Source: Streptomyces inusitatus
Lineage (GTDB): Bacteria > Actinomycetota > Actinomycetes > Streptomycetales > Streptomycetaceae
Assembly: GCF_014651115.1 (NCBI RefSeq)
Contig: NZ_BMWG01000022.1
Span: 62,001 to 126,000, forward strand
Reading direction: 5' to 3'
Length of the DNA: 64,000 bases
Made by a program: the position numbers and the translations under genes. Below, one piece after another: positions 48,882 to 58,307 of the stretch. Below the pieces are notes generated by a model. That model searched no databases. It saw only the letters and a list, made by a program, of their open reading frames with translations, and had not been told where the DNA came from. Within the stretch, counting starts at the first letter, position 1, and the number at the start of each line of letters is the position of its first letter.

Positions 48882-49883
48882 CTATTGATCCGGAGCGGCC
48901 GGGAAACGGGAATCGACCGTCCCGGGCTCCCCCAGCGCACGGGAAAAGCGATCCCGGACCACCCTGAGGCTGTCCTTCAGCTCCGGCGGCTCGACGACGT
49001 CGAAATCCACTCCCATGAGCATCACATGAATCACCATCACCTCCACGCTCGTCGCGCCCGTGGTCAGCAGACAGCTGTGCGCGTCGATCGGTTCGACCAC
49101 TCCGTCGGACGGTCCGACGAACCGGGCCGCCTCCTCGGCGGAGGTGTGGAGGCGGACGACCGCCCGCGTCGGGTAGGCCCGGGTGGAGACGCCCCGGGAG
49201 ACATAGCGGGCCAGATCCTCGGCGGGCGGGGTGCGCGGGACGAACCGGGGGCCGTGCGGCGGGGTGGGCGTGATCCGGTCGGCCCGGTAGGTGCGCCAGT
49301 CGGCGCGGTCCAGGTCCCAGGCGACGAGATACCAGCGGCCCTCCGCGCACACCAGCCGGTGCGGCTCCGCGCTTCTGCTGGTGACGGTGCCCCCGTGGTC
49401 GCGGTAGTCGAAGCGGAGCCGCTCGTTATCGCGGCAGGCGTTGGCCAGTTCGGTGAGGAGGGAGGCGTCGACCTGGGCCCTGGCGGGCCGCAGCATCGGC
49501 ACGGTGAAGTCGGTGAGCGCGCTCACCCGCCGCCGCAGCCGGTGCGGAAGCACCTGCTCCAGCTTGGCGAGGGCGCGTACGGAGGTCTCGCCGATGCCCT
49601 CGATGCCCTGGCCGGCCGCGGTGCGCAGCCCGACCGCGACGGCCACCGCCTCCTCGTCGTCGAGCAGCAGCGGGGGCAGCTCCGCGCCCGCGCCCAGCCG
49701 GTAGCCGCCGCCGGTGCCGGGGCTGGCGTTGACGGGATAGCCCAGCTCGCGCAGCCGGTCGACGTCGCGGCGCACCGTGCGCGGGGTGACGCCGAGCCGG
49801 CGGGCCAGTTCGGCCCCCGGCCATTCCCGGTGGGCCTGAAGCAGTGAGAGCAGGCGCAGCAGCCGTGCGGAGGTCTCCAGCAT
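48882..49883 (-). CDS. YafY-type WYL-domain transcriptional regulator
   Basis: A 333-residue regulator. The N-terminal HTH (RLLRLLSLLQAHREWPGAELARRLGVTPRTVRRDVDRLRELGYPV) is of the HTH_11/DeoR-like type. The WYL domain (residues ~140-225: EPHRLVCAEGRWYLVAWDLDRADWRTYRADRI) is followed by a conserved C-terminal extension. WYL domains probably sense nucleic acid or nucleotide ligands. ATG 49883 is the conserved start. It lies just downstream of the glycosyltransferase on the same strand (70-base gap), without an obvious shared function. Confidence 0.92.
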   Translation of the reverse strand: MLETSARLLRLLSLLQAHREWPGAELARRLGVTPRTVRRDVDRLRELGYPVNASPGTGGGYRLGAGAELPPLLLDDEEAVAVAVGLRTAAGQGIEGIGETSVRALAKLEQVLPHRLRRRVSALTDFTVPMLRPARAQVDASLLTELANACRDNERLRFDYRDHGGTVTSRSAEPHRLVCAEGRWYLVAWDLDRADWRTYRADRITPTPPHGPRFVPRTPPAEDLARYVSRGVSTRAYPTRAVVRLHTSAEEAARFVGPSDGVVEPIDAHSCLLTTGATSVEVMVIHVMLMGVDFDVVEPPELKDSLRVVRDRFSRALGEPGTVDSRFPAAPDQ

Positions 49884-49953
49884 GGGAGGAAGTCTGCCAG
49901 CGGTCGCGGACAGCCTGTGTCCGCGACCGCCGGGCGGCGGCGGCTCCGGGTGG

Positions 49954-51231
49954 TCAGCCCTTCCGGCGGATCAGCCGTCCGGCGAGATGGCGGGCCCAGT
50001 AGAAGGCGTCGAGCACGGCTCCCCGGGCGCGGAAGACCCGGTCCCGCAGAGCGCCGCGCGGGCCGCCGCCGGCCGCCCGGGCGTCGGCCAGCCCGGTGAA
50101 GAGGGCCTCGTGGCGGGCGGCGATCCGGGCCGGGTCGAAGCGTTCTGATGCGGCGAGGGCCGCCGCCCCGGTGCGGCGGCGCAGCTCGTCGTCGTTGATC
50201 AGCTCAAGGAGGGCGACGGCGACCGCCTTCACGTCGCCGACCGGCACCAGCCGGCCGTCCACCCCGTCCTCGATGATCTCGCGGGGGCCGTGCGGGCAGT
50301 CGGTGGAGACGACGGGCAGTCCGCAGCGCATCGCCTCGACGATGGTCATCCCGAAGGACTCCCGGACCGAGGTGACGGCCGCGACGGATCCCTTGACCCA
50401 CTCCTTCTCCAGCGGGTCGGCGTTGCCCATCAGCGCGATGTTGTCGCTCAGCCCGCGCTCCGCGATCAGCGCGTTCAGGGTGTCGCGCTCATTGCCGGTC
50501 TGGTCGCCGCTGCCGTAGATGCGCAGCTTCCAGTCCGGGCGCTCGGCGGCGACCAGGGCGAAGGCCTCCACGAGGACGTCGTACCGCTTGACCCTGGTGA
50601 GCCGGCCCGCCGCGACGACGTACTTGGCGGTGGAGTCGGCGGGCTCGACCGAGGGCGCGGGCACGCTGTTGGGGACGGCCTCGATGCGCGGTCCGGTCAG
50701 GCCCAGCTCCCGGTAGGCGCGGGCGTCGGCCTCGGTGACGGTGGTGAGCGCGTCGAGCAGCGGGTAGCGGTAGCCGATCTCGCGGCGCATCCGGAAGCCG
50801 TGTCCGTCCAGGGTCAGGTGCTCCTGGCCGACCTTGAGCGGGCCGGGCCGGGTCTGGCGGGCCACGTGCACGATGAGGCCGGGGCGGGTGCCGATGACGA
50901 CATCGGCCTCGACCGAGCCCAGATGGGCCCCGATCCGGGCGTCGGTGAGACGGCTGTACTGCTTGTGCCGGCCGTCGCCGCGCGGGAAGACCTTCGCCGG
51001 TCTGGTGTAGTCGGGGTGGTCCCCGTCGTATCCGGGGCTCTTCTTCCGCAGATCCACCAGATGCCTCAGGACGACGCCGTCGGGCGCGCCCATGAGCGGG
51101 GTGTCGCGGTGGCGGAAGACGGAGACGATCTCGACCTCGTGCCGTTCGGCGAGGGTCTGGGCGAGATTGAAGGTCGTGCGGATCGTGCCCCCGATGCCGT
51201 AGGCGTTGTGGAGCAGAAAAGAGATGCGCAT
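49954..51231 (-). CDS. GT4 family glycosyltransferase
   Basis: A 425-residue GT-B fold retaining glycosyltransferase. Typical GT4 features: N-terminal MRISFLLHNAYGIGGTIRTTF, the Rossmann C-half with VVAAGRLTRVKRYDVLVEAF, and the donor-site sequence SVRESFGMTIVEAMRCGLPVVSTDCPHGPREII, including E-x7-E. The C-terminal basic tail (WARHLAGRLIRRKG) may associate with the membrane. Acceptor unknown; a surface glycan or lipid is likely. Confidence 0.9.
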   Translation of the reverse strand: MRISFLLHNAYGIGGTIRTTFNLAQTLAERHEVEIVSVFRHRDTPLMGAPDGVVLRHLVDLRKKSPGYDGDHPDYTRPAKVFPRGDGRHKQYSRLTDARIGAHLGSVEADVVIGTRPGLIVHVARQTRPGPLKVGQEHLTLDGHGFRMRREIGYRYPLLDALTTVTEADARAYRELGLTGPRIEAVPNSVPAPSVEPADSTAKYVVAAGRLTRVKRYDVLVEAFALVAAERPDWKLRIYGSGDQTGNERDTLNALIAERGLSDNIALMGNADPLEKEWVKGSVAAVTSVRESFGMTIVEAMRCGLPVVSTDCPHGPREIIEDGVDGRLVPVGDVKAVAVALLELINDDELRRRTGAAALAASERFDPARIAARHEALFTGLADARAAGGGPRGALRDRVFRARGAVLDAFYWARHLAGRLIRRKG

Positions 51232-51631
51232 GCGCGGTGGCGTCCGTTCCCCCGGGAACAACAAAAAGCGGTCAGGAACGGACCCTACTGGTCGCACGCG
51301 GGCGGATCCTCCCGGGGCGGTCCCGAACCCGGCCTCACCTCCTCGGGGATTACCTTCGGTAAGGGCCACATCAGGCCACCCCTTTGGTTCGCTGATTTCA
51401 TGATTTATGAACTCTTCCAGGGCCGGACCGCACTGGCCTCGCACCGCGCGGAGACCCCCCGCACCAGCGCTCCTCGGCCCGGACCAGCCGATTCCGCCCG
51501 AGGTCGCCGCTCCCGTCCCGGATGGTTCGTTTCCGTTCCCTTCCAGGCGTGACTCCGGACACAGACACCCGTTGAACCCTTTATGAGCGGGGATCGGCCC
51601 GGCTCACAAGAACAAGCCCGAGGAGCCACCC
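51232..51631. other. Intergenic region with two palindromes
   Basis: 400 bases between the divergent glycosyltransferase and the gene at 51632, without a credible gene. TTACC-TTC-GGTAA (51350-51362) and TTCAT-GATTT-ATGAA (51397-51411) are small palindromes that could be operators. The latter is notably AT-rich. No match to a named consensus is claimed. Confidence 0.5.
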
Positions 51632-52450
51632 GTGCCGCGCATGCTCGACGTCAGCGAGGACGTACGCGCCGAGATCGGTGACCAGGAAGCCGACCGGCTG
51701 CTCGCCGGCGAGAACGCCCCGGGCAGCTACGACTGCACCTCCTGCCGCACCCCGGGCGACACCGAGCAGGAGCGGACCAGCACGGTGCTGTTCGTCGGCG
51801 AGGAGACCGCCGTCCTCGCCTTCGCCCACGCCACCTGCATCCCCTCCCAGGTGGTCCAGGTCGCCGAGTCCGAACTCCAGGGCGCGGTGCGCTCCATCAC
51901 CGGCGACCAGGCGGGCGGCTTCCCGCCCGCGCCCGCCCCCGCGCCCCTGGCCGCCGAGGCCGCCCCCGCCCCCGGGCAGGCGGTCCTCGGCATCACCAGC
52001 GGGCTGCTGCTGATCCAGGGAGAGCTGCGCCCGGCGCTGGTGGTGGAGCCGACCGCGCCGATCGCCCGCCCCGGCACCACGGGCGAGGGCGGCGACGACT
52101 TCCTCACCCTCCTCATCGAGCAGGGCTTCGGACCCGTCCACGATGTCGCCCGGCCGCCCGGCCAGCTCCCCGGCTGGTCCGTGCTGCTCGCCATGGGCCA
52201 GCTGCACGCCGTGCTCCAGCCCGGCACCGGCGGCGGCAATCAGGTCGCCTGGTGGCAGGCCCATCAGCCGCTCCAGGTCACCGACGGCTGGCGGACCGCC
52301 GCCAACAAGTCCCGCACGGTGCTGGTCTACGCGGCCCCGGTCGGCTCGATCGGCCAGCAGCCCCGGGAGGATCTGCTGCGGGACGCCCTGGAGAAGGCGG
52401 CGGCGGGCGGCCGGCTGGTGGCCGCCGCGATGCCGCTCGCCGGGACCTGA
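51632..52450 (+). CDS. Conserved Streptomyces hypothetical protein
   Basis: A 272-residue protein without a named domain. It has an N-terminal Cys pair CTSC (SYDCTSCRTPG), a hydrophobic strand-rich core with TVLFVGEETAVLAFAHATC, a Pro/Ala linker (FPPAPAPAPLAAEAAPAPG), then a second domain (ITSGLLLIQGELRPALVVEPT, GFGPVHDVARPPGQLPGWSVLLAMGQLHAVLQPG). The GTG has GAGGAG upstream. It has the look of a conserved gene near der-cmk-tyrA; a Cys/His metal-binding site is possible. Function unknown. Confidence 0.75.
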   Translation: MPRMLDVSEDVRAEIGDQEADRLLAGENAPGSYDCTSCRTPGDTEQERTSTVLFVGEETAVLAFAHATCIPSQVVQVAESELQGAVRSITGDQAGGFPPAPAPAPLAAEAAPAPGQAVLGITSGLLLIQGELRPALVVEPTAPIARPGTTGEGGDDFLTLLIEQGFGPVHDVARPPGQLPGWSVLLAMGQLHAVLQPGTGGGNQVAWWQAHQPLQVTDGWRTAANKSRTVLVYAAPVGSIGQQPREDLLRDALEKAAAGGRLVAAAMPLAGT

Positions 52451-52563
52451 GGGCCCGGCCCCACCGCGCCGCCCCCGGCGGCTCCCCCCTGCCCGGCCCG
52501 CCCGCCGGAACACCTGATCCCGGGACATTTCTGCGGCGGGCCGGGCAGTGACGGGCCGGGGGC

Positions 52564-52917
52564 GTGCCTCGTTGCAGGTACGTGCACTCATACGACCCGA
52601 CCCGCCATCAGTACCCGCCCCAGATCCCGGCGATGCGCCCCGCCTACGAGGTGCCCCCCGCCCCCTCCCCCACGCCCATCTACGACACACTGTGCGCCGA
52701 GTACCGCAGGGCGTTCCGGGCACTGCCCGGCGACCGGAGCGGTGAGGAAGATCTCGGATTCAAGGACTTCGGCATGGGGCTGACCAGCAGCCGGGGATTC
52801 GGGACCATCGGCCATCCGCCGTATCCCGGCGCGGGCTGGCAGCCCTATCCGGCCCCCCGGGCCTATGTGGGCCACCATCCGGTCGCCCTGCCCCCGGCCC
52901 CCCGCCGGGGCTTCTGA
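52564..52917 (+). CDS. Small Pro/Gly-rich conserved hypothetical protein
   Basis: A 117-residue protein with a basic N-terminus, a helical centre (IYDTLCAEYRRAFRALPGDRSGEEDLGFKDF) and a Pro/Gly/Tyr-rich tail. Starts at GTG 52564, GTG 52582 or ATG 52633 are all possible; the conserved core begins near the last. It converges on der, separated by a long terminator. No domain recognised. Confidence 0.6.
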   Translation: MPRCRYVHSYDPTRHQYPPQIPAMRPAYEVPPAPSPTPIYDTLCAEYRRAFRALPGDRSGEEDLGFKDFGMGLTSSRGFGTIGHPPYPGAGWQPYPAPRAYVGHHPVALPPAPRRGF

Positions 52918-52929
52918 GATCCCGCCCGG

Positions 52930-52997
52930 CGTACGGGTGAGGGCGCTGTCCCGGGCCGGATGATCCTCCGGTCCGGGACAGCGCCCTCACCCGTACG
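52930..52997. terminator. Large bidirectional terminator before der
   Basis: A 31-bp inverted repeat with one G/T mismatch and a six-base loop (arm begins CGTACGGGTGAGGGCGCTGT) between convergent genes at 52917 and 53013. Confidence 0.9.
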
Positions 52998-53012
52998 CGT
53001 ACGTACGAAGCC

Positions 53013-54461
53013 CTACTTGTTGCGGCCGCGCTTCTCCCGGACCCGCACCGAGATGTGGATCGGGGTGCCCTCGAAGCCGAACTCCTCACGGAGCCTGCGC
53101 TCCACGAAGCGGCGGTAGCCGTGCTCCAGGAAGCCGGAGGCGAAGAGGACGAACCTCGGCGGCTTGGTGCCCGCCTGGGTGCCGAAGAGGATACGGGGCT
53201 GCTTGCCGCCCCGGACCGGGTGCGGGTGCGCGGCGACGATCTCACCGAGGAAGGCGTTCAGCCGGCCGGTGGGGACCCGGGTCTCCCAGCCCGCCAGGGC
53301 GGTGGTGATCGCCGGGACCAGCTTCTCCATGTGGCGGCCGGTGAGGGCCGAGACATTGACCCGGGGGGCCCAGGAGATCTGGGCCAGCTCCGTGTCGATC
53401 TCGCGCTCCAGGTAGTAGCGGCGCTCCTCGTCGAGGGTGTCCCACTTGTTGAACGCGACGACCATCGCACGGCCGGCCTCGACCGCCATGGTGATGATCC
53501 GCTGGTCCTGGACGCTGATCGACTCACTGGCGTCGATCAGCACCACGGCGACCTCCGCCTTCTCCACGGCGGCGGCGGTACGCAGCGATGCGTAGTAGTC
53601 CGCGCCCTCCTGGAGGTGGACCCTGCGGCGGATACCGGCCGTGTCCACGAACTTCCAGGTGACGCCGCCCAGCTCGATCAGCTCGTCGACCGGGTCACGG
53701 GTCGTGCCGGCGATCTCGTTGACGACCACCCGCTCCTCGTTGGCCACCTTGTTGAGCAGCGAGGACTTGCCGACGTTCGGGCGGCCGATCAGCGCGATGC
53801 GGCGGGGGCCGCCGAGGACCGTGCCGAAGGTCTGGGCCGGGGCCTCCGGCAGCGCCTCCAGGACGGCGTCGAGCATGTCGCCCGTGCCGCGGCCGTGCAG
53901 CGAGGAGACCGGGTGGGGCTCGCCGAGGCCGAGCGACCACAGGGCGGTGGCGTCCGCCTCGCCGCTGGGGCCGTCGACCTTGTTGGCGCAGAGCACCACG
54001 GGCTTGCCGGCCCGGCGCAGCAGCCGGACGACGGCCTCGTCGGTGTCGGTCGCGCCGACCGTGGCGTCCACGACGAAGACGACCGCGTCGGCGGCGTCGA
54101 TCGCATACTCGGCCTGGGCGGCGACGGAGGCGTCGATGCCGAGGACGTCCTGCTCCCAGCCTCCGGTGTCCACCACCTTGAAACGGCGGCCGGCCCACTC
54201 GGCCTCATAGGTGACCCGGTCCCGGGTGACGCCCGGCTTGTCCTCCACCACGGCCTCACGGCGGCCGATGATGCGGTTCACCAGGGTCGACTTTCCGACA
54301 TTGGGGCGGCCGACGACGGCGAGGACGGGCAGCGGGCCGTGACCGGCCTCGCCGATCGCGTCCTCGACCTCCTCGACGTCGAAGCCCTCTACCGCGGCGA
54401 GCTCCATGAACTCCGCGTACTCGGCGTCGCCGAGTGCTCCGTGGTCGTGCTGGTCGTTCAT
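53013..54461 (-). CDS. der: Ribosome biogenesis GTPase Der (EngA)
   Basis: A 482-residue GTPase with two tandem G domains, needed for 50S subunit maturation. The first P-loop is GRPNVGKSTLVNRI, with DTGGWE and ANKVDG; the second is GRPNVGKSSLLNKV, with DTAGIRRR and NKWD. A KH-like C-terminal domain follows (HPHPVRGGKQPRILFGTQAGTKPPRFVLFASG). The start at 54461 (MNDQHDHGALGD) has GAGGAA upstream; the N-terminal ~45 acidic residues are a common actinobacterial extension. Confidence 0.96.
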   Translation of the reverse strand: MNDQHDHGALGDAEYAEFMELAAVEGFDVEEVEDAIGEAGHGPLPVLAVVGRPNVGKSTLVNRIIGRREAVVEDKPGVTRDRVTYEAEWAGRRFKVVDTGGWEQDVLGIDASVAAQAEYAIDAADAVVFVVDATVGATDTDEAVVRLLRRAGKPVVLCANKVDGPSGEADATALWSLGLGEPHPVSSLHGRGTGDMLDAVLEALPEAPAQTFGTVLGGPRRIALIGRPNVGKSSLLNKVANEERVVVNEIAGTTRDPVDELIELGGVTWKFVDTAGIRRRVHLQEGADYYASLRTAAAVEKAEVAVVLIDASESISVQDQRIITMAVEAGRAMVVAFNKWDTLDEERRYYLEREIDTELAQISWAPRVNVSALTGRHMEKLVPAITTALAGWETRVPTGRLNAFLGEIVAAHPHPVRGGKQPRILFGTQAGTKPPRFVLFASGFLEHGYRRFVERRLREEFGFEGTPIHISVRVREKRGRNK

Positions 54462-54519
54462 GAAGTCCGTTCCTCGATCGTCAACCGGGCCACCTCGCGG
54501 TGGCCCCCTGCTCAAAGTC

Positions 54520-55218
54520 TTACCCGGAGCGCCCGGTCAGGCGCCTGGCGTTTTCCAGATGGCCGGTCAGCCGCTGCTGGATGTGTACGGTGGCGTCGTC
54601 CAGCGCCGTGCGCGTACGGCGGCCGCTGCCGTCCCCCGCCAGGAAGGCGTCGCCGAAGACGATGTCCACCCGGCCGCGCAGCGCGGGGAGCGCCTTGATC
54701 AGCCTGCCGGGCCGTTCGTCGCCGCCGAGAACGGCCACCGGGACGATCGGCGCGCCGGAGCGTACCGCGAAGTAGGCGAGCCCGGCGCGCAGTGAGGCGA
54801 AGTCTCCCTCACCCCGGGTGCCCTCGGGAAATATGCCGAGGACTCCGCCGTTCGCCAGTACGCCGAGCGCGCCGGTGACCGCCGCGCGGTCGGTGCCGGA
54901 GCGGTCCACCTTCAGCTGTCCGATCGCCAGCAGGAACGGGTCCAGCGGGCCGACGAACGCCTCTTTCTTGATCAGAAAGTGCACCGGGCGGGGTGCGGTG
55001 CCCATCAGCATGGGTCCGTCCACCATGTGCGAGTGGTTCACGGCGAAGATCACGGGGCCGGCGGACGGAACCCGCCAGTCGCCGAGCACCCGGGGCTTCC
55101 ACAGCCCGTACATCAGGCCGATGCCGATGCGCCGGCCGATCACCGCGCCGCGTGCGGAGGGCGCCGCGCCCCCGGCGGGAGCGGCGCCTGCCGCGTTCCT
55201 CACGGCCGAATCGGTCAC
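54520..55218 (-). CDS. plsC: Lysophospholipid acyltransferase (PlsC-like)
   Basis: A 232-residue 1-acylglycerol-3-phosphate acyltransferase-type protein. The catalytic HX4D motif is in VNHSHMVDGP and EGTR in FPEGTRGEG, followed by a GVAPVVPVA-like strand (GAPIVPVAVLGG). Acylates lysophosphatidate or a similar acceptor at the membrane. The GTG overlaps the cmk stop by four bases (GTGA), so the two are translated together. The Ala-rich N-terminus (NAAGAAPAGGAAPSARG) is not conserved. Confidence 0.9.
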   Translation of the reverse strand: MTDSAVRNAAGAAPAGGAAPSARGAVIGRRIGIGLMYGLWKPRVLGDWRVPSAGPVIFAVNHSHMVDGPMLMGTAPRPVHFLIKKEAFVGPLDPFLLAIGQLKVDRSGTDRAAVTGALGVLANGGVLGIFPEGTRGEGDFASLRAGLAYFAVRSGAPIVPVAVLGGDERPGRLIKALPALRGRVDIVFGDAFLAGDGSGRRTRTALDDATVHIQQRLTGHLENARRLTGRSG

Positions 55219-55922
55219 CGCACCGCCCGGGTGCCGGTGGCGCCCTCGGCCCGCCGGGACCGGACCAGGGCGATCACATGGTCGATCACCTGCTGAAGGG
55301 TCAGCTCGGTGGTGTCCACCTCGATCGCGTCGTCGGCCTTGGCGAGCGGGGAGGTCTTGCGGCTGGAGTCCGCCGCGTCGCGCTTGATCAGGGCCTCGCG
55401 GGTGGCCGCCAGGTCGGCGCCCTTCAGCTCTCCGCTGCGGCGCGCGGCGCGGGCCTCGGCGGAGGCGGTCAGGAAGATCTTCAGATCGGCGTCCGGCAGC
55501 ACGGTGGTGCCGATGTCGCGGCCCTCGACGACGATGCCGGCGACGGCCGCCGCGGCGATCTCGCGCTGGAGGTCGGTGATCCGGGTCCGCACCTCGGGGA
55601 CGGCGCTGACCGCGCTGACCTTGGAGCTGACCTCCTGGGTGCGGATCGGGCCGGAGGCGTCCACGCCGTCGACGGTGATGGTCGGGGCGGCGGGGTCGGT
55701 GCCCGAGACGATGGCCGGCTGGTCCGCGACGGCGGCGATCCGGGCCGGGTCGGAGAGGTCGATCCCCTTGCTGACCATCCACCAGGTGATCGCCCGGTAC
55801 TGGGCGCCGGTGTCCAGATAGCTGAGCCCCAGGGCGGCGGCCACGGCCTTGGACGTGCTCGACTTGCCCGTGCCGGCGGGGCCGTCGATGGCGACGATCA
55901 CGGATTCCACGGTGTCGGACAC
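55215..55922 (-). CDS. cmk: Cytidylate kinase
   Basis: Phosphorylates CMP and dCMP using ATP. The 235-residue protein has the P-loop IDGPAGTGKSSTSKAV, the CMP-binding DTGAQYRAITW, VVEGRDIGTTVLPDADLKIFLTAS and RDAADSSRKTSPL. The GTG at 55922 is the only start giving the conserved N-terminus. It precedes plsC and der in the same direction, 152 bases downstream of tyrA. Confidence 0.95.
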   Translation of the reverse strand: MSDTVESVIVAIDGPAGTGKSSTSKAVAAALGLSYLDTGAQYRAITWWMVSKGIDLSDPARIAAVADQPAIVSGTDPAAPTITVDGVDASGPIRTQEVSSKVSAVSAVPEVRTRITDLQREIAAAAVAGIVVEGRDIGTTVLPDADLKIFLTASAEARAARRSGELKGADLAATREALIKRDAADSSRKTSPLAKADDAIEVDTTELTLQQVIDHVIALVRSRRAEGATGTRAVR

Positions 55923-56073
55923 CTTTCCTGAGGCGGGGACGGGGCCGCGCGGAAATGCGGTGGGCCCCGGCCCAAGGTTACCGAGTGCCGGGGCCCGTCA
56001 CGGACACGCGTACGGCCGGGCGGCCCCGGCGGCCGTCACCGTGACGCCGAGTGTCCGGAATCTGCCGTTTGCG

Positions 56074-57159
56074 TCACTGTCGGATCGCCCATCCCCGCTC
56101 GCGCAGCGAGGCCGCGAGGGAGGCCGCGGCGGAGGGTTCGACCATCAGCTGCACCAGGCCGGCCTGCTGCCCGGTGGCGTGCTCGATGCGTACGTCCTCG
56201 ATGTTGACGCCCTCGCGTCCGGCGTCGGAGAAGATCCGGGCCAGCTCGCCGGGCTGGTCGCTGATGAGCACTCCGACGATCTCGTACGCGGCGGGGGCCG
56301 TGCCGTGCTTGCCGGGGACCCTGGCCCGTCCGGCGTTGCCCCGGCGCAGCACGGAGCCGATGTCCGTCGCGCCGCCTAGGCGGCGCTCCTCGTCCGGGGA
56401 CTGGAGCGAGCGCAGCGCCCGGACGGTCTCGTCCAGGTCGGCGGCGATCCCGGTGAGCACGTCGGCCACCGGGCCGGGGTTCGCGGTGAGGATGTCGACC
56501 CACATGGCGGGGTCGGACGCGGCGATCCGGGTCACGTCGCGGATGCCCTGTCCGCACAGGCGCACGGCGGTCTCGTCGGCCTCCTCCAGCCGGGCGGCGA
56601 CCATCGAGGAGACCAGCTGCGGGGTGTGCGAGACGAGGGCGACCGCGCGGTCGTGGGCGTCTGCGTCCATGACCACCGGGACGGCCCGGCAGAGGGCGAT
56701 CAGTTCGAGGGCGAGGTTGAGCACCTCGGTGTCCGTGGCGGCGGTGGGGGTGAGCACCCAGGGCCGCCCCTCGAAGAGGTCGGCGGTGGCCGCGAGGGGC
56801 CCGGAGCGCTCCTTGCCGGACATCGGGTGGGACCCGATGTAGGCGGAGAGGTCCAGGGAGAGGGCCTCCAGCTCCCGCCGGGGGCCGCCCTTGACGCTGG
56901 CGACGTCGAGATAGCCCCGGGCGACGCCGTCGCGCATGGCGGCGGCGAGCGCGGTGGCGGTGTACGCCGGGGGCACGGCGACGATCGCGAGGTCGACCCG
57001 GCCCGGGGGCGGGGCGTCGGTGCCCGCGCCGAGGGCTGCGGCGGTCTGGGCCCGCTCGGGGTCGTGGTCGACCAGATGGACGGTCACCCCCCGGCCCGCG
57101 AGGGCGAGCGCGGCGGAGGTGCCGATCAGTCCGGTTCCGATGACGAGGGCGGTTCTCAC
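56074..57159 (-). CDS. tyrA: Prephenate dehydrogenase
   Basis: A 361-residue NAD(P)-dependent prephenate dehydrogenase for tyrosine synthesis. The Rossmann motif is VIGTGLIGTSAALALAGRG near residue 6, catalytic His in SHTPQLVSSM, and GSHPMSGKERSGP the substrate-binding segment. A C-terminal ACT-type domain (EIVGVLISDQPGELARIFSDAGREGVNIEDVRIEH) begins near 285 and allows feedback by tyrosine. The GTG start at 57159 matches the family N-terminus. Followed by cmk-plsC-der on the same strand. Confidence 0.93.
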   Translation of the reverse strand: MRTALVIGTGLIGTSAALALAGRGVTVHLVDHDPERAQTAAALGAGTDAPPPGRVDLAIVAVPPAYTATALAAAMRDGVARGYLDVASVKGGPRRELEALSLDLSAYIGSHPMSGKERSGPLAATADLFEGRPWVLTPTAATDTEVLNLALELIALCRAVPVVMDADAHDRAVALVSHTPQLVSSMVAARLEEADETAVRLCGQGIRDVTRIAASDPAMWVDILTANPGPVADVLTGIAADLDETVRALRSLQSPDEERRLGGATDIGSVLRRGNAGRARVPGKHGTAPAAYEIVGVLISDQPGELARIFSDAGREGVNIEDVRIEHATGQQAGLVQLMVEPSAAASLAASLRERGWAIRQ

Positions 57160-57272
57160 TGGGTGATGTCCTTGCGCGGGGCGGCGTCCGGGCGAGCGTT
57201 CCCGATCAGCCTAGTCAGCCGTCCGGGCGCGCGCCGCGGCGACCGGCCCCCGGGAGAGGGCCGGGCCCGGGG

Positions 57273-58307
57273 TCAGGAGTCCCAGAGCGCGCCCAGGGAG
57301 AGCAGATCGCTGCGGTACTCGATCCGCTCGGACCACTCCTTGGGCCAGGCGTCCGCGCCGAGGTGCGCTCCGGCGAACGCGCCCGTCAGGGCGGCTATCG
57401 AGTCCGAGTCGCCCCGGGTGCAGGCGGCCCTGCGCAGCGCGGTGACCGGGTCCCGGGGGAAGAGCAGGAAGCAGTGCAGGGCGGTGGCGAGGGCTTCCTC
57501 GGCGATCCAGCCGTCGCCGGTGGCGAGGCAGGGGTCGGTCTCCGGGTCGGGGTCGCGCAGGGCGGCCGCCAGCCGGTCCAGGGCGGTGAGGCACTCGTCC
57601 CAGCCGCGTGCGACGAAGGCCTGGGGCGAGGCGTCGTGGGACTTGGTCCACAGATCGCCGAGCCAGCGCTCGTAGTAGCGGGAGCGGCTCTCGTACGCGT
57701 AGGTGCGCAGCCGCACCACCAGGCCGGCCGGGTCCGCGCCCCGGGCCAGCAGATGGACGGCGCGGGCGGTGAGGTCGCTGGCGGCCAGCGCGGTGGGGTG
57801 GCCGTGGGTGAGCGCGGACTGGAGCTGGGCCGCTCCGGCGCGCTGTTCGTCGCTCAGCCCGGGGACGAGTCCGACGGGGGCGACGCGCATGTTGGCGCCG
57901 CAGCCCTTGGATCCGACCTGGCTCGCCTCCGCCCAGGGCAGCCGTTCGTCGTCGAGGAGGCGGCAGGCGGTGAGGCAGGTGCGGCCGGGGGCGCGGTTGT
58001 TCTCCGGGGAGTGGTACCAGGAGGTGAACTCCTCGCGCAGCGGGCGGGTGAGGCGGGAGGCGACGAGCAGTCCGCGGTCCATGGCGGTGCGGATGCCGTT
58101 CGCGACGGCGATGGTCATCTGGGTGTCGTCGGTGACGTACGCGGGCGTCGGCAGCGGCATCTCGCGCCAGGGGCCGCACTTGGCGAGGATCCGCGGGACG
58201 TCGTTGAACTCGGTGGGGAATCCCAGGGCGTCGCCGAGCGCGAGTCCGATCAGGGAGCCGGTGGCGGCCTGCTTGGTGGCGGTCCTCGGGGTACGGAGCG
58301 TGGTCAT
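57273..58307 (-). CDS. ADP-ribosylglycohydrolase family protein (DraG-like)
   Basis: A 344-residue ADP-ribosylglycohydrolase. The metal-binding motifs are VTDDTQMTIAVANG near residue 58, and GDSDSIAALTGAFAGA at the C-terminus. It removes ADP-ribose from proteins or small molecules, recycling NAD-derived ADP-ribose. Start ATG 58307 overlaps the nrtR stop by four bases, tying it to the NAD operon pnuC-nadR-nrtR. ADP-ribosylglycohydrolase genes recur in NrtR regulons, so release of ADP-ribose feeding NAD salvage is a sensible role. Confidence 0.9.
   Translation of the reverse strand: MTTLRTPRTATKQAATGSLIGLALGDALGFPTEFNDVPRILAKCGPWREMPLPTPAYVTDDTQMTIAVANGIRTAMDRGLLVASRLTRPLREEFTSWYHSPENNRAPGRTCLTACRLLDDERLPWAEASQVGSKGCGANMRVAPVGLVPGLSDEQRAGAAQLQSALTHGHPTALAASDLTARAVHLLARGADPAGLVVRLRTYAYESRSRYYERWLGDLWTKSHDASPQAFVARGWDECLTALDRLAAALRDPDPETDPCLATGDGWIAEEALATALHCFLLFPRDPVTALRRAACTRGDSDSIAALTGAFAGAHLGADAWPKEWSERIEYRSDLLSLGALWDS

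Noticed and set aside
57273..58307. Toxin-antitoxin pair of ADP-ribosyltransferase and DraG-like hydrolase
   Set aside because: No ADP-ribosyltransferase gene is adjacent; the gene is coupled to nrtR in an NAD operon instead.
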